A DNA stretch of 64,000 bases from Rhizobium bangladeshense (GCF_001662075.1 NZ_LYPL01000001.1:434001-498000); one strand, 5' to 3'. Counted from the first letter of the stretch, positions 29,133 through 39,688 are shown. Made by a program: numbers and translations. The notes: a model not told the origin generated them from the sequence alone.

Positions 29133-29930
29133 TTGATCGCCTGGCTGCGCATTGCCTTGGCTGCGGCCGTCATCCTTGCCGTCAGCATCGTGCTCATACC
29201 GCTGCAGCTGCTGTCGCTGCGTTTCGACTGGCGGCTGCGCCGCCGGCTGCCGCGCGTCTGGCACCGTATCATCTGCTATTGCCTTGGCATCCGCGTGCGC
29301 GTCACCGGCAGGCTGGAAGATCGCCGGCCGCTGATGCTTTGCTCCAACCATTCGTCCTGGATGGATATCATGGTGATGTCGGCCGTGGCCGACGTCGCCT
29401 TCATCGCCAAGATCGAGGTGGCCGACTGGCCGATCTTCGGAACGCTCGCCAAGCTGCAGAAAAGCGTCTTCGTCGTGCGCGAGGAGAGGCGCAAAACCGG
29501 CCATCAGGCCAATGAGATCGCCGGGCGCATGGCCGACGGCGAAATCATCGTGCTTTTCCCGGAGGGCACGACCTCGGACGGCAACCGGCTGCTGGAGGTG
29601 AAATCCTCGCTGTTCGGCGCCGCCGCGATGGCCGTGCCCGCTTCGCCGACGGGGACAGTCGTGGTGCAACCGGTGGCGATCGCCTATACCCGGGTGCACG
29701 GCATTCCGATGGGACGCTATCACAGGCCGCTCGCCGCCTGGCCGGGTGATATTGAGCTCTTGCCGCACCTGATCGACATCGTCAGATGCGGCGCCCTCGA
29801 CGCGGAGGTTTCCTTCGGCGAAGCGGTGGAATACCGCGCCGACACCAACCGCAAGGAGGTGAGCGCGACGATCGCCTCGCGCATCCGCAACCTCTTGAAT
29901 AGCCGCCTGCGCGGGCGGGAAATTTCCTAA
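29133..29930 (+). CDS. olsA: Lyso-ornithine lipid O-acyltransferase OlsA
   Basis: A 265-residue PlsC-type acyltransferase with one or two N-terminal membrane segments (IALAAAVILAVSIVLIPLQL). It has the catalytic HX4D motif in NHSSWMD and the acceptor-site motif FPEGTTSDG. OlsA adds the second acyl chain to lyso-ornithine lipid; the first step is by OlsB, whose gene ends at 563. The start is a TTG at 29133 with GGGAG ten bases upstream. A general 1-acylglycerol-3-phosphate acyltransferase is the alternative, but the S. meliloti gene in this position is olsA. Confidence 0.85.
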   Translation: MIAWLRIALAAAVILAVSIVLIPLQLLSLRFDWRLRRRLPRVWHRIICYCLGIRVRVTGRLEDRRPLMLCSNHSSWMDIMVMSAVADVAFIAKIEVADWPIFGTLAKLQKSVFVVREERRKTGHQANEIAGRMADGEIIVLFPEGTTSDGNRLLEVKSSLFGAAAMAVPASPTGTVVVQPVAIAYTRVHGIPMGRYHRPLAAWPGDIELLPHLIDIVRCGALDAEVSFGEAVEYRADTNRKEVSATIASRIRNLLNSRLRGREIS

Positions 29931-30004
29931 AGCGCGTCGCGATCTCTCAGATTCGCCCCCCGCGCTTTAGCTCCTTGTTCCTCGCATGTCGTTGCGCGGC
30001 TGCT
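29928..30004. repeat. Dispersed rhizobial repeat, partial copy
   Basis: Begins at the olsA stop: TAAAGCGCGTCGCGATCTCT, then CAGATTCG, CGCGCTTTAG and CGCATGTCGTTG. Related copies lie at 34596-34706 and 41373-41475. The 3' part of the element (GCACACTTTTGCGCGACATGC) is missing here. AAAGCGCG...CGCGCTTT forms a hairpin that may also end olsA transcription. Confidence 0.65.
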
Positions 30005-30054
30005 AAAACAAGATTTTGATTTTCTCGGGCGGCAAAAACCACTACATAGCCGCC

Positions 30055-31464
30055 ATGACACAGGACAGCGCCCTTCTCCAGGCCCCGGAGCCGACACTCC
30101 GCGACGGCTCCAACAGCCGCAAGGTCTTCATCAAGACCTATGGCTGCCAGATGAACGTCTATGATTCCACGCGCATGAGCGATGCGCTTGCCCGCGATGG
30201 TTACGAGCCGACGGAGGACATGGAAGAGGCCGACCTCGTCCTCCTCAACACCTGCCATATCCGCGAAAAGGCGGCCGAGAAGGTCTATTCCGCGCTCGGC
30301 CGGCTGCGCGAGATGAAGAAGAAGAAGGCAGCCGACGGAAGGGAGATGATGATCGGCGTTGCCGGCTGCGTCGCCCAGGCCGAAGGCGAGGAGATCCTGC
30401 GCCGCGCACCGGCCGTCGACGTTGTCATCGGTCCGCAGACCTATCATCGCCTGCCGGAAGCGCTGCGGCGGGCCAAACAGGGCCAGCGCGTCGTCGATAC
30501 CGAATATGCGATCGAGGACAAGTTCGAACATCTGCCGATCGCCGAGAGCCGGAAGATCCGCGCCCGCGGCGTCACCGCGTTTCTGACGGTGCAGGAGGGC
30601 TGCGACAAGTTCTGCACCTTCTGCGTCGTGCCCTATACGCGCGGCTCGGAAGTGTCGCGGCCGGTTTCCCAGATCGTCGAGGAAGCCGAAAAGCTCGTCG
30701 AAGCCGGCGTGCGCGAGATCACCCTGCTCGGCCAGAATGTCAATGCCTGGCACGGCGCCGGGCCGAAGGTCGAGGCATGGAGCCTCGGCGACCTGCTCTA
30801 TCGCCTTGCCGAGATCCCCGGCCTCGCCCGCCTGCGTTATACCACCAGCCATCCGCGCGACATGGACGACCGGCTGATCGAGGCCCACCGCGACTTGCGG
30901 GCGCTAATGCCCTATCTGCACCTGCCGGTGCAATCGGGCTCGGACCGCATCCTGAAAGCGATGAACCGGCGCCATACGGCCGCCGAATATCTGACGCTGA
31001 TCGAACGCATCCGCACGGTGCGGCCCGACATCGCGCTGTCGGGCGATTTCATCACCGGCTTTCCGGGGGAGACAGACGCGGATTTTGAGGATACACTGAG
31101 ACTTGTAGAGGAGGTGCGCTACGCGCAGGCCTTCTCGTTCAAATACTCGACACGGCCGGGCACACCCGGTGCGGAACTGAAGGACCAGGTGCCGGAAGAA
31201 ATCAAGGCAGAACGGCTGGAACGCCTGCAAGCGCTTCTTTTGAAGCAGCAGCAGGAATTTGCCGAATCCTGCATCGGCAAGGAGATCGATCTGCTGCTCG
31301 AAAAGCCCGGCCGCATGCCCGGCCAGCTGATCGGACGTTCTCCCTGGCTTCAATCCGTGAATGTTGATGCAAAAGCATCGCAAATCGGTGACATTATTAA
31401 AGTGCGAATCACCGGAACCGGAACGAACAGCCTGTTTGCCGAACGCGCAGAGGCTGCGGTCTAA
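30055..31464 (+). CDS. miaB: tRNA-2-methylthio-N6-dimethylallyladenosine synthase MiaB
   Basis: Radical-SAM methylthiotransferase acting on i6A37 of tRNA. The 469 residues have the N-terminal MTTase domain with three cluster cysteines ([23 protein letters not shown]), the radical SAM CxxxCxxC in [19 protein letters not shown], and a C-terminal TRAM domain ending [13 protein letters not shown]. The ATG at 30055 is chosen over an upstream in-frame TTG. It leads a tight row with phoH, ybeY and corC. Confidence 0.95.
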   Translation: MTQDSALLQAPEPTLRDGSNSRKVFIKTYGCQMNVYDSTRMSDALARDGYEPTEDMEEADLVLLNTCHIREKAAEKVYSALGRLREMKKKKAADGREMMIGVAGCVAQAEGEEILRRAPAVDVVIGPQTYHRLPEALRRAKQGQRVVDTEYAIEDKFEHLPIAESRKIRARGVTAFLTVQEGCDKFCTFCVVPYTRGSEVSRPVSQIVEEAEKLVEAGVREITLLGQNVNAWHGAGPKVEAWSLGDLLYRLAEIPGLARLRYTTSHPRDMDDRLIEAHRDLRALMPYLHLPVQSGSDRILKAMNRRHTAAEYLTLIERIRTVRPDIALSGDFITGFPGETDADFEDTLRLVEEVRYAQAFSFKYSTRPGTPGAELKDQVPEEIKAERLERLQALLLKQQQEFAESCIGKEIDLLLEKPGRMPGQLIGRSPWLQSVNVDAKASQIGDIIKVRITGTGTNSLFAERAEAAV

Positions 31465-31482
31465 CCCAAGGAGCCCGACCGC

Positions 31483-32538
31483 TTGAACGGACAAGAATTG
31501 GTTTCTTCTTCACCGCGCCACCCCCGCACGCCGAGCGACACCAATCACTTCGTCCTGACGTTCGAGAACAATCGGTTCGCCAGTGAGCTCTTCGGTCAAT
31601 TCGACCAGAACCTCAAGCTGCTCGAGGAGCGGCTCAACATCGATGCGCGGGCGCGCGGCAATTCCGTCGTCATATCAGGCGATGTCGTGACCACCAACCA
31701 GGCACGGCGCACGCTCGACTATCTCTATGAAAAGCTTCAGAAAGGCGGCAGCGTGGAACGATCCGACGTCGAGGGCGCAATCCGCATGGCGGTCGCCGCC
31801 GACGACCAGCTCAGCCTGCCCACAATGGAGCGCAAGGCCAAGCTGACGATGGCGCAGGTCTCCACCCGCAAGAAGACGATCATCGCCCGCACACCGACCC
31901 AGGACGCCTATATCAGGGCGCTGGAACGCTCTGAACTGGTCTTCGGCGTCGGCCCGGCCGGCACCGGCAAGACCTATCTCGCCGTCGCCCATGCCGCCCA
32001 GCTGCTGGAACGCGGCGCCGTCGAAAAGATCATCCTGTCGCGTCCGGCCGTCGAGGCCGGTGAGCGCCTGGGCTTCCTGCCCGGCGACATGAAGGAAAAG
32101 GTCGATCCCTATCTTCGCCCGCTCTATGACGCACTTTACGACATGATCCCCGCCGACAAGGTCGACCGGGCGATCACCGCCGGCGTCATCGAGATCGCGC
32201 CGCTCGCCTTCATGCGCGGCCGTACGCTGGCCAATGCCGCGATCATCCTCGACGAAGCGCAGAATACGACGTCGATGCAGATGAAGATGTTCCTGACGCG
32301 TCTCGGCGAGAATGCCCGCATGATCGTCACCGGCGACCCGAGCCAGATCGACCTGCCGCGCGGCGTCAAATCCGGCCTGGTCGAGGCCCTGCAGCTGCTG
32401 AACGGCGTCGAGGGCATCTCGATCGTGCGCTTCAAGGATACCGACGTCGTGCGTCATCCGTTGGTCGGGCGCATCGTCAGGGCCTATGATTCCACCTATG
32501 CCGTCGATGCTGCTGAAGACGTCAGCCGGCAGGACTAA
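31483..32538 (+). CDS. phoH: PhoH-like ATPase (PhoL/YbeZ)
   Basis: A 351-residue cytoplasmic P-loop ATPase. It has an N-terminal RNA-binding-like region and an ATPase domain with Walker [16 protein letters not shown] and Walker [10 protein letters not shown]. In many bacteria YbeZ works with YbeY in ribosome and rRNA quality control, which fits the overlap of its stop codon with the ybeY start. The start is a TTG at 31483 with AAGGAG nine bases upstream. Confidence 0.93.
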   Translation: MNGQELVSSSPRHPRTPSDTNHFVLTFENNRFASELFGQFDQNLKLLEERLNIDARARGNSVVISGDVVTTNQARRTLDYLYEKLQKGGSVERSDVEGAIRMAVAADDQLSLPTMERKAKLTMAQVSTRKKTIIARTPTQDAYIRALERSELVFGVGPAGTGKTYLAVAHAAQLLERGAVEKIILSRPAVEAGERLGFLPGDMKEKVDPYLRPLYDALYDMIPADKVDRAITAGVIEIAPLAFMRGRTLANAAIILDEAQNTTSMQMKMFLTRLGENARMIVTGDPSQIDLPRGVKSGLVEALQLLNGVEGISIVRFKDTDVVRHPLVGRIVRAYDSTYAVDAAEDVSRQD

Positions 32539-33053
32539 TGGCCGAGCTCGACATCCAGATCAGCATCGAGAATATCGGCTGGCCCGAGGAAGAGACGCTG
32601 CTGGCTTTTTGCGGCCGCGTGCTCGGGGCAGCGGCGGTCTATCTCCGCGACAGCGAACGGCAGCCCTTCCCGACGATACCGCCCGAGGTTTCGCTGGTCT
32701 TTACCGACGACGCCTCGATCCAGGACATCAACGCCGAGTGGCGCGGCAAGGACAAGGCGACCAACGTGCTCTCCTTTCCGGCCTTTCCGGTTCAGCCGGG
32801 AAAAATGCCCGGCCCGATGCTCGGCGATATCATCATCGCCCGGGAGACGGTGGAGCGGGAGGCCCATGAGCTCGAAAAGAGTTTCGACGACCACCTGACC
32901 CATCTTCTGGTGCACGGTTTCTTGCATCTTCTCGGCTACGACCATATGAATAGTACCGAAGCCGAAATTATGGAGGGGCTGGAGACTCGCATTTTGGCGC
33001 AGCTCGGCCTATCTGATCCTTACGAGGGTCAAGACCTTAAAATGGAACCATGA
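32538..33053 (+). CDS. ybeY: Endoribonuclease YbeY
   Basis: Single-strand metallo-endoribonuclease for 16S rRNA 3' end maturation and ribosome quality control; in S. meliloti it also affects sRNA regulation. The 171 residues contain the zinc-binding [11 protein letters not shown] signature. It overlaps phoH by one base and corC by four, so all three are coupled. Confidence 0.95.
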   Translation: MAELDIQISIENIGWPEEETLLAFCGRVLGAAAVYLRDSERQPFPTIPPEVSLVFTDDASIQDINAEWRGKDKATNVLSFPAFPVQPGKMPGPMLGDIIIARETVEREAHELEKSFDDHLTHLLVHGFLHLLGYDHMNSTEAEIMEGLETRILAQLGLSDPYEGQDLKMEP

Positions 33054-34195
33054 GCGACTTTACGACGAAGCCGGCGGCAGACGCCAAGGACTCCGAGTCA
33101 TCCTCCTCTTCGGACGAGGCGGGCAGTAGTAGTCGGCCATCCGGCCGATCCCAATCCTTCTGGTCGCGCGCCGCGCGCATTCTCCGCCCGCAGCAGGGCT
33201 CGCGGCTGCGCGAGGATCTGGCCGACGCGCTGATGACCGACGCGGCCGGCGACGACGCTTTTTCGCCGGACGAGCGGGCGATGCTGCACAATATACTGCG
33301 TTTCCGCGAAGTGCGCGTCGCCGACGTGATGGTGCCGCGCGCCGATATCGAGGCCGTCGACCAGAACATCACCATCGGCGAGCTGATGATCCTGTTCGAG
33401 GAATCCGGCCGCTCGCGCATGCCCGTCTATGCCGATACGCTCGACGATCCGCGCGGCATGGTGCATATCCGCGACCTGCTCTCCTATGTCGCCAAGCAGG
33501 CGCGCAACAAGCGCCGCGGCCCGACGAAACCTTCGGTCGCCGCGCCGGCGATCGAGGTTGCGCCTGAGAATATCCAGAAGCCGCCGCGTTCGGCCAAGTC
33601 GAATTTCGATCTCGCCCGCGTCGACCTGCAGAAGACGTTGGCCGAGGCCGGCATCATTCGCAAGATCCTGTTCGTGCCGCCGTCGATGCTGGCCTCGGAC
33701 CTGCTGCGCCGCATGCAGGTGAACCGCACGCAGATGGCGCTCGTCATCGACGAATATGGCGGCACCGACGGTCTCGCCTCGCATGAGGACATCGTCGAAA
33801 TGGTGGTGGGCGACATCGACGACGAACATGATGACGAAGAGGTGATGTTTAAACGCGTTGCCGAAGACGTCTTCATAGCCGACGCCCGCGTCGAGCTGGA
33901 AGAGATCGCCGAAGCGATCGGGCCGGATTTCGACATCAGCGAGCAGGTCGACGAAGTCGATACGCTGGGCGGATTGATCTTCTCGGCCCTCGGTCGCATT
34001 CCGGTGCGGGGCGAGGTCGTTCAGGCGCTGCCGAATTTCGAATTCCACATCCTCGACGCGGATCCGCGCCGTATCAAACGGCTGCGCATCACCCGCAAGC
34101 GCCACGCGATCCGCCGCCGCGCCAAAGAGGCCGGCGACATCACGCCCGGCTCCGAGACCGGCGACGACCGGCCGGCCGAATCGACCGCCAACTAG
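33050..34195 (+). CDS. corC: CorC/HlyC-family CBS domain transporter-associated protein
   Basis: A 381-residue cytoplasmic protein of the CorC type without the DUF21 membrane domain. A variable acidic/serine-rich head (about 1-45) is followed by [19 protein letters not shown] and a CBS pair, the second with [20 protein letters not shown], and by the CorC_HlyC domain ([19 protein letters not shown]). The family is linked to Mg/Co efflux and membrane stress. The tail is basic then acidic. The order miaB-phoH-ybeY-corC-lnt is the conserved E. coli arrangement. Confidence 0.92.
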   Translation: MSDFTTKPAADAKDSESSSSSDEAGSSSRPSGRSQSFWSRAARILRPQQGSRLREDLADALMTDAAGDDAFSPDERAMLHNILRFREVRVADVMVPRADIEAVDQNITIGELMILFEESGRSRMPVYADTLDDPRGMVHIRDLLSYVAKQARNKRRGPTKPSVAAPAIEVAPENIQKPPRSAKSNFDLARVDLQKTLAEAGIIRKILFVPPSMLASDLLRRMQVNRTQMALVIDEYGGTDGLASHEDIVEMVVGDIDDEHDDEEVMFKRVAEDVFIADARVELEEIAEAIGPDFDISEQVDEVDTLGGLIFSALGRIPVRGEVVQALPNFEFHILDADPRRIKRLRITRKRHAIRRRAKEAGDITPGSETGDDRPAESTAN

Positions 34196-34211
34196 TCCCT
34201 TGCTTGACCAT

Positions 34212-34244
34212 GTTGTCAGGAACGGCTGCACGGCTCCTGACGAC
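34212..34244 (+). terminator. Hairpin after corC
   Basis: Arms GTTGTCAGGA and TCCTGACGAC (one G-U pair) lie 16 bases after the corC stop, before the MITE-like copy B. The T-rich stretch follows only about 15 bases later, at the element border, so the role in termination is likely but not certain. Confidence 0.45.
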
Positions 34245-34250
34245 AGGCAT

Positions 34251-34597
34251 TAGAGCTTTTCCGGGTTAGATTGAAGCATTCTGTTGGCTCAAACGGAGTC
34301 GGATGGTCGACCGGCCGGCGCGCGTCGTAGCCTGGCTCTACGGCCAAGCCGGCCGGCCGGTTTCAGCCAACCCTGCCGCAGATTTGCCCGGCAAATCTGC
34401 AAGACTTGAAAATCGCCGGACGCACTGATGGCTTCGCCATGGCGAAGCGGTGCGGCCGGTGGGCCGGGCATCTCTAGCCAGGATCACAGGCGATCGGCTC
34501 GGACGTACCTAGGGGTATGCCCGTCGCCAATCGCCTTTGCCCTGACGAAAACCTGCTCCTCCGGCAGAACGCTTCAATCTAACCCGGAAAAGCTCTA
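34251..34597. repeat. MITE-like palindromic element, copy B
   Basis: A 347-bp copy, nearly identical to 19984-20340, with the same orientation and the same 33-base terminal inverted repeats and TA borders. It lacks about a dozen bases of the first internal palindrome, so the arm GTTTGAGCC reads GTTTCAGCC next to the gap. It sits between corC and lnt, directly against another dispersed repeat that begins at its right border. Confidence 0.8.
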
Positions 34598-34706
34598 AAG
34601 CGTGTCGCGATCTTTCAGATTCGCTCCTTGCGCTTTAATTTAACTCTTTGTTTTTGCGCATGTCGTTGCCGCAAAACCGCGGCACACTTTTGCGCGACAT
34701 GCTCTA
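34596..34706. repeat. Dispersed rhizobial repeat, full copy
   Basis: Structure: TAAAGCGTGTCGCGATC, CAGATTCGC, GCGCTTTAA, then GCATGTCGTTGCCGCAAAAC, CGCGGCACAC, TTTTGCGCGACATGCTCTA. The left half and the right half (GCATGTCG...CGACATGC) each form a hairpin. The closest relative is at 41373-41475. Promoter signals for lnt would have to lie within or just after it. Confidence 0.7.
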
Positions 34707-34773
34707 ACAGGACAAAGGGCCGCTTTTTTGAAAGACTGCGAATGGGTTGATTCGCGGTTTGATGGGAGTACGC

Positions 34774-36378
34774 ATGGAGCGGCTTGCGGACAGGGTTATC
34801 CTCGTCTGGGGGTTCAAACGGTCGTTGCTGGCCGTTGCCGCAGGGGCATTCGCCGTGCTGGCGCTGCCGCCCTTCGGCTTTTTCGCGGCGATGTTCCTGT
34901 CCTTCACGCTGCTCGTCTGGCTGATCGACGGGGCGGCGGCTTCTCCTGAAAGCGGCCTGATCGGCAGGCTGTGGCCGGCCTTTGCGGTCGGCTGGCTATT
35001 CGGCTTCGGCTATTTCGTCGCCGGACTCTGGTGGCTCGGCCACGCACTGCTGGTCGATTCGGAGGAGTTCGCCTGGGCGCTGCCGCTCGCCATCCTCGGT
35101 CTGCCGGCCGGTCTGGCGATCTTCTACGGGCTGGCTGTTGCCCTAGCCCGCATCTTCTGGTCCGACGGCATGGGGCGGATCGCCGCACTTGCGGCCGGCT
35201 TCGGGCTGATGGAATGGCTTCGCAGCGTCATCCTCACCGGTTTTCCCTGGAACGCCATCGGCTACGGCCTGATGCCGGTTCCGCTGATGATGCAGTCGGC
35301 GCATGTGATCGGGGCGATGGGCGTCACCGCCCTTGCCGTCTTCGTCTTTTCCGCCCCCGCCCTTGTCGGGACCCGGCAGGGCGCACGCACCGGCATTGCG
35401 CTTGCCGTCCTGCTGTTTGCTGCCCATCTCGGCTACGGCGCCTATGCTCTCTATCTGGCGCCGCGGCCCGTGCCGTTGCCCGAGGACAAGCGGCCGGTGG
35501 TGCGGTTGGTGCAGCCGACCATCGACCAGGCGGCGAAGATGGATAACGACGCCGATCGCAATGCGATCTTCGAGTCACATCTCAAGCTTTCGGCCGAGGC
35601 GCCGAGGAATGGCGGGCGCAAGCCCAATATCATCGTTTGGCCGGAAACCTCGATCCCCTTCATCCTGACCGACAACCAGGATGCGCTGACGCGGATCGCC
35701 GATACGCTCGACGACGACCAGATCCTGATCGCCGGCGCGGTGCGCGCCGAGGAGATGGGACCGGGCACACCGGTGCGCTATTATAATTCCATCTATGTGA
35801 TCGACGGCCGCGGCCAGATCATTGCCGCCTCCGACAAGGTGCATCTGGTACCCTTCGGCGAATATCTGCCCTTCGAAGACCTTCTCACCGAACTCGGCAT
35901 CCAGAACGTCGTCGAGATTCCGGGCGGGTTTTCGGCTGCCGCAAGCCGGCACCTGCTGGCGCTGCCCGGAGGCCTCAATCTTTATCCGCTGATTTGCTAC
36001 GAGATCATTTTTCCTGATGAAATGACCGGCGACATAAATGACGCCAACGCCCTTCTCAACCTCACCAATGATGCCTGGTTCGGCATGACGCCCGGCCCCT
36101 ACCAGCATTTCCTGCAAGCACGGGTGCGGGCGGTCGAGACCGGCCTGCCGCTGATTCGCGACGCCAATAGCGGCATTTCAGCATTGGTGAACGCCCACGG
36201 AGAAATAATCGCCGGCCTCGATCTTGGAGAAACCGGCTTCATTGATGCAACTGTCGATAGCCTCGGTGAAGGGTTCGGAACCACATACCCCCACCAGACA
36301 TACTTCTGGTTGATCGAGGCTCTGCTGATTTTGATTGCGCTGATCTCGCGCGGAGGTTTTATTTTAGGGTTGAATTGA
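34774..36378 (+). CDS. lnt: Apolipoprotein N-acyltransferase
   Basis: Adds the third acyl chain to the N-terminal cysteine of lipoproteins in the inner membrane; the S. meliloti homologue was named actA for its acid-tolerance phenotype. The 534 residues have about seven membrane segments and a nitrilase domain with the Glu-Lys-Cys triad (WPETSIPF, DKVHLVPFGEY, LICYEIIFPDE). The ATG at 34774 with GGGAG six bases upstream is preferred over earlier in-frame starts. praR follows 152 bases later. Confidence 0.93.
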   Translation: MERLADRVILVWGFKRSLLAVAAGAFAVLALPPFGFFAAMFLSFTLLVWLIDGAAASPESGLIGRLWPAFAVGWLFGFGYFVAGLWWLGHALLVDSEEFAWALPLAILGLPAGLAIFYGLAVALARIFWSDGMGRIAALAAGFGLMEWLRSVILTGFPWNAIGYGLMPVPLMMQSAHVIGAMGVTALAVFVFSAPALVGTRQGARTGIALAVLLFAAHLGYGAYALYLAPRPVPLPEDKRPVVRLVQPTIDQAAKMDNDADRNAIFESHLKLSAEAPRNGGRKPNIIVWPETSIPFILTDNQDALTRIADTLDDDQILIAGAVRAEEMGPGTPVRYYNSIYVIDGRGQIIAASDKVHLVPFGEYLPFEDLLTELGIQNVVEIPGGFSAAASRHLLALPGGLNLYPLICYEIIFPDEMTGDINDANALLNLTNDAWFGMTPGPYQHFLQARVRAVETGLPLIRDANSGISALVNAHGEIIAGLDLGETGFIDATVDSLGEGFGTTYPHQTYFWLIEALLILIALISRGGFILGLN

Positions 36379-36530
36379 CCAAAAACCCCTAAAATTGCAT
36401 AGTGATGACAATCGGCGTTCCTAACGTATGTTGGAAGGTGGGTTCCCACCGACTGCAACGTGGCGTTTTGGGATGGATCAGGGGCAATGCCGGTTGGACA
36501 CAGGTTGAAATTCGTAGCTAGGGCACGACC

Positions 36531-36950
36531 ATGATAGAAAACAAGAAAAAGCCGAATCCCATCGACATCCATGTTGGCAGCCGCATTCGCCTCCGCCGAA
36601 CGATGCTGGGCATGAGCCAGGAAAAGCTTGGCGAAAGCCTCGGCATCACCTTTCAGCAGATCCAGAAGTATGAAAAGGGCACCAACCGCGTCGGCGCAAG
36701 CCGCCTGCAGAACATCTCGAGCATTTTGAACGTCCCGGTCTCCTTCTTCTTCGAGGATGCACCCGGCGAACATTCCGGCGCCATCGGCGGCATGGCCGAA
36801 GCCTCCAGCTCGAATTATGTCGTCGACTTCCTCTCCTCCTCCGAAGGCCTGCAACTCAACCGCGCCTTCGTGAAGATTTCCGATCCCAAGGTTCGCCGCA
36901 AGGTCGTGGAACTGGTCAAGGCGCTCGCGGCCGAAGCCGACGCAGACTGA
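36531..36950 (+). CDS. praR: XRE-family regulator PraR (PhrR-like)
   Basis: A 139-residue DNA-binding protein with an N-terminal helix-turn-helix (GSRIRLRRTMLGMSQEKLGE then SLGITFQQIQKYEKGTNRVGA) and a helical C-terminal region. The position downstream of lnt matches phrR of S. meliloti and praR of R. leguminosarum. PraR in the latter represses quorum-sensing regulators and adhesin genes and thereby biofilm formation and root attachment. Function is assigned by homology and synteny. It ends with a clear intrinsic terminator. Confidence 0.9.
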   Translation: MIENKKKPNPIDIHVGSRIRLRRTMLGMSQEKLGESLGITFQQIQKYEKGTNRVGASRLQNISSILNVPVSFFFEDAPGEHSGAIGGMAEASSSNYVVDFLSSSEGLQLNRAFVKISDPKVRRKVVELVKALAAEADAD

Positions 36951-36976
36951 TCACAGCTCCCTTCACAGAATGGAAG

Positions 36977-36998
36977 GCGGCCGAAAGGCCGCTTTTTT
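36977..36998 (+). terminator. Intrinsic terminator of praR
   Basis: Stem GCGGCC/GGCCGC with GAAA tetraloop followed by six T, starting 27 bases after the praR stop. A textbook Rho-independent terminator that separates praR from metK. Confidence 0.9.
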
Positions 36999-37127
36999 GC
37001 GTTTTTGGGGCAAAATTTGTCACTTTGTCGCGGATATAAAGATATATTTATGTCCTTCTGCGCTTGTCATCGGCGCTCGAACTGAGTACCTACTAGCAGG
37101 CTTTTATTCTTTGAGGGGAATCCCGGA

Positions 37128-38381
37128 ATGCGCGCGAATTATCTCTTTACCAGCGAATCTGTTGCCGAAGGTCACCCGGACAAAGTGTGTGACCGCATCT
37201 CCGACGAGATCGTCGATCTGGTCTACCGCGAAGCGGCCAAGACCGGCGTCAATCCGTGGGGCGTGCGCATTGCCTGTGAAACGCTGGCGACGACCAACCG
37301 CGTCGTCATCGCCGGCGAAGTCCGCCTGCCGCCGAGCCTGATGAAGAAGGACAAGGACGGCAACGACGTCATCAATCCCTCGAAGTTCAAGGCCGCCGCT
37401 CGCCGCGCGATCAAGGATATCGGCTACGAACAGGACGGCTTCCACTGGAAGAAGGCAAAGATCGACGTGCTGCTGCACTCGCAGTCGGCCGACATCGCCC
37501 AGGGCGTCGACAGCGCCGCCGACCAGCAGGGCGACGAGGGCGCCGGCGACCAGGGCATCATGTTCGGTTATGCCTGCCGCGAGACTCCGGACCTGATGCC
37601 GGCGCCGATCTATTATTCCCACAAGATCCTGCAGCTGCTGGCGGTCGCCCGCAAGAAGGGTGATGGCGAAGTCGCCAAGCTCGGCCCCGACGCCAAGAGC
37701 CAGGTGACCGTGCGTTACGTCGACGGCAAGCCGTCGGAAGTAACCTCGATCGTGCTTTCCACCCAGCATCTCGACGACAGCTGGGACTCCAACAAGGTCC
37801 GCGCCGTCGTCGAACCTTACATCCGCGAAGCGCTCGGCGAGCTGAAGATCGCCGATGATTGCAAGTGGTACATCAACCCGACCGGCAAGTTCGTCATCGG
37901 CGGACCGGACGGTGACGCCGGCCTCACCGGCCGCAAGATCATCGTCGACACCTATGGCGGTGCGGCCCCGCATGGCGGCGGCGCATTCTCCGGCAAGGAC
38001 ACGACCAAGGTCGACCGTTCGGCCGCCTATGCCGCCCGCTACCTCGCCAAGAACGTCGTCGCCGCCGGCCTTGCCGACCGCTGCACGATCCAGCTCTCCT
38101 ACGCGATCGGCGTCGCCCAGCCGCTGTCGATCTATGTCGACCTGCACGGCACCGGCAAGGGCGTTTCCGAGGACCAGGTCGAAGCGGCGATCCGCGAGAA
38201 TATGGATCTGTCGCCGTCCGGCATCCGCCGTCACCTCGACCTCAACAAGCCGATCTACGCCAAGACTTCAGCTTACGGTCATTTCGGCCGCAAGGCCGGC
38301 CGCGACGGCTCGTTCTCCTGGGAGCGCACCGACCTCGTCAAGGCGCTGAAGGAAGCCGTCAAGACCAAGGTCGCTGCATGA
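37128..38381 (+). CDS. metK: S-adenosylmethionine synthase
   Basis: Makes SAM from methionine and ATP. The 417 residues contain the signatures [18 protein letters not shown] near the N terminus, [12 protein letters not shown], and [19 protein letters not shown]. An AGGGGAAT ribosome site precedes the ATG. The 130 bases between the praR terminator and metK include an AT-rich stretch (GGATATAAAGATATATTTATG) that probably holds the promoter. No SAM-II riboswitch consensus was found there. It overlaps trmB by four bases. Confidence 0.96.
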   Translation: MRANYLFTSESVAEGHPDKVCDRISDEIVDLVYREAAKTGVNPWGVRIACETLATTNRVVIAGEVRLPPSLMKKDKDGNDVINPSKFKAAARRAIKDIGYEQDGFHWKKAKIDVLLHSQSADIAQGVDSAADQQGDEGAGDQGIMFGYACRETPDLMPAPIYYSHKILQLLAVARKKGDGEVAKLGPDAKSQVTVRYVDGKPSEVTSIVLSTQHLDDSWDSNKVRAVVEPYIREALGELKIADDCKWYINPTGKFVIGGPDGDAGLTGRKIIVDTYGGAAPHGGGAFSGKDTTKVDRSAAYAARYLAKNVVAAGLADRCTIQLSYAIGVAQPLSIYVDLHGTGKGVSEDQVEAAIRENMDLSPSGIRRHLDLNKPIYAKTSAYGHFGRKAGRDGSFSWERTDLVKALKEAVKTKVAA

Positions 38382-39079
38382 CGGATATGGAACGCCGGGG
38401 CCGGGCGACCGAAGCCTTTTTCGGTCGCCGCAAGGGCAAGGCCCTGCGCGAACAGCAGGCTGAGACGTTAAACAGCCTGCTCCCGGCATTCCTCATCGAC
38501 CTCTCGGCGGCTCCTCCGGAGCCGCTGACCTCCCTCTTCCCGGTTCCCGCCAAAACAGTGCGGCTGGAAATCGGTTTTGGCGGCGGCGAGCATCTGATGC
38601 ACCGCGCCTTGGAAAGGCCTTCGACCGGCTTCATCGGCGTCGAGCCCTTCGTCAATTCCATGCAGAAGCTGTTGTCGCGCATCGGCGAGACGGGCGCGCG
38701 CAATATCCGCGTCTACAACGACGATGCGACACAGCTGCTCGACTGGCTGCCGGACGCGTCGCTCGACCAGATCGACCTGCTCTATCCCGACCCCTGGCCG
38801 AAGCGGAAGCACTGGAAACGGCGCTTTGTCTCGAAGGCCAATCTCGACCGCTTCCATCGCGTGCTGAAGCCCGGCGGCCTGTTCTGCTTCGCCTCCGACA
38901 TCGACACTTATGTGAACTGGACGCTGCTCAAATGCCGCGATCATGGCGGCTTCGACTGGATCGCCGACAATGCGGCCGACTGGCTGACGCCCTACGAAGG
39001 CTGGCCGAGCACGCGCTACGAGGCCAAGGCGCGGCGCGAGGGCCGGTCTTCGGCCTATCTGACATTCCGGAAAATCTGA
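38378..39079 (+). CDS. trmB: tRNA (guanine-N7-)-methyltransferase
   Basis: Methylates G46 of tRNA using SAM, made by the product of the overlapping upstream gene. The 233 residues show the SAM-binding loop [10 protein letters not shown] and the TrmB signature [17 protein letters not shown], plus a C-terminal [16 protein letters not shown] overlap with metK indicates coupled translation. Confidence 0.95.
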   Translation: MTDMERRGRATEAFFGRRKGKALREQQAETLNSLLPAFLIDLSAAPPEPLTSLFPVPAKTVRLEIGFGGGEHLMHRALERPSTGFIGVEPFVNSMQKLLSRIGETGARNIRVYNDDATQLLDWLPDASLDQIDLLYPDPWPKRKHWKRRFVSKANLDRFHRVLKPGGLFCFASDIDTYVNWTLLKCRDHGGFDWIADNAADWLTPYEGWPSTRYEAKARREGRSSAYLTFRKI

Positions 39080-39128
39080 GATTCAACGGCAGCTAAAGGG
39101 CAATAGTGACGGGCGTGCCGTGCGGTCC

Positions 39129-39305
39129 CCTCGTCCGACCCTTGGGGCCACCTTCTCCCCGCTGGGGAGAAGAGAGAGAATGCCGCTTCGGCATCGGCCC
39201 CATTTGGACGGAGTGCCTTTAAGCAGACAGGTTCATTTTAGGCAGTGTCTGCACAGCTTGCTCCCTCTTCTCCCCTCGGGGAGAAGGTGGCCCGAAGAGT
39301 CGGAT
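39129..39305. repeat. Inverted pair of CTTCTCCCC palindromic repeats
   Basis: Two small palindromes, 39152-39172 and 39267-39286 (CTTCTCCCC...GGGGAGAAG), face each other. Their outer flanks (GTCCGACCCTTGGGGCCACC and GGTGGCCCGAAGAGTCGGAT) are also inverted copies, so the whole is a composite mosaic element of about 177 bases. It fills most of the gap after trmB. No gene is seen in 39080-39383. Confidence 0.65.
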
Positions 39306-39383
39306 GAAGGGCCACAGGCACAGCACCATCGGCGATCAGCCTATCCTGAAGCAGCGTCGCGACAATTAGGCACTTTTTGACGC

Positions 39384-39641
39384 TCAGTGCAGGCTGACCG
39401 TCTTCAGTTCGTCCTCAGCGGCCTTGAAGAAGGTGCTGGAGCGGTTGTCCGTCAAGAGGATCGGCGTGCCGTCGGCGCCGAAGAGTGCCCAGAGATCGAC
39501 GTTCGGATCGATATCCGGCGCCTCGGGGAAACACTTGGCGACCTCTTCGGTGCGCATTTTTCTGATGTAGGCGACCTCGCCGTTGCCGATGTGGGCAAGC
39601 TCGGATTTGGTCAAGTGAGACGTGGCTTCTTTCATCAACAT
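39384..39641 (-). CDS. DUF1150-family protein
   Basis: An 85-residue soluble protein. The ATG at 39641 with GGAGG seven bases before it is chosen over a start 27 bases further upstream. The family pattern is visible in LAHIGNGEVAYIRKM, then DLWALFGADGTPILLTDNR. DUF1150 genes in rhizobia regularly lie beside hsp20, as here. Function unknown; an accessory role in heat-shock or protein quality control is only suggested by position. Confidence 0.85.
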   Translation of the reverse strand: MLMKEATSHLTKSELAHIGNGEVAYIRKMRTEEVAKCFPEAPDIDPNVDLWALFGADGTPILLTDNRSSTFFKAAEDELKTVSLH

Positions 39642-39688
39642 TCCTGTTCCTCCGGAAGAAGGGACCAACGGTTCGACAAACCGTTGTG

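Noticed and set aside
36999-37127. A SAM riboswitch in front of metK
   Set aside because: The leader is short and does not match the SAM-II pseudoknot pattern; only an AT-rich promoter-like stretch was seen.
39129-39305. CRISPR-like repeats after trmB
   Set aside because: Only two inverted palindromes without regular spacers; this is a composite intergenic repeat.
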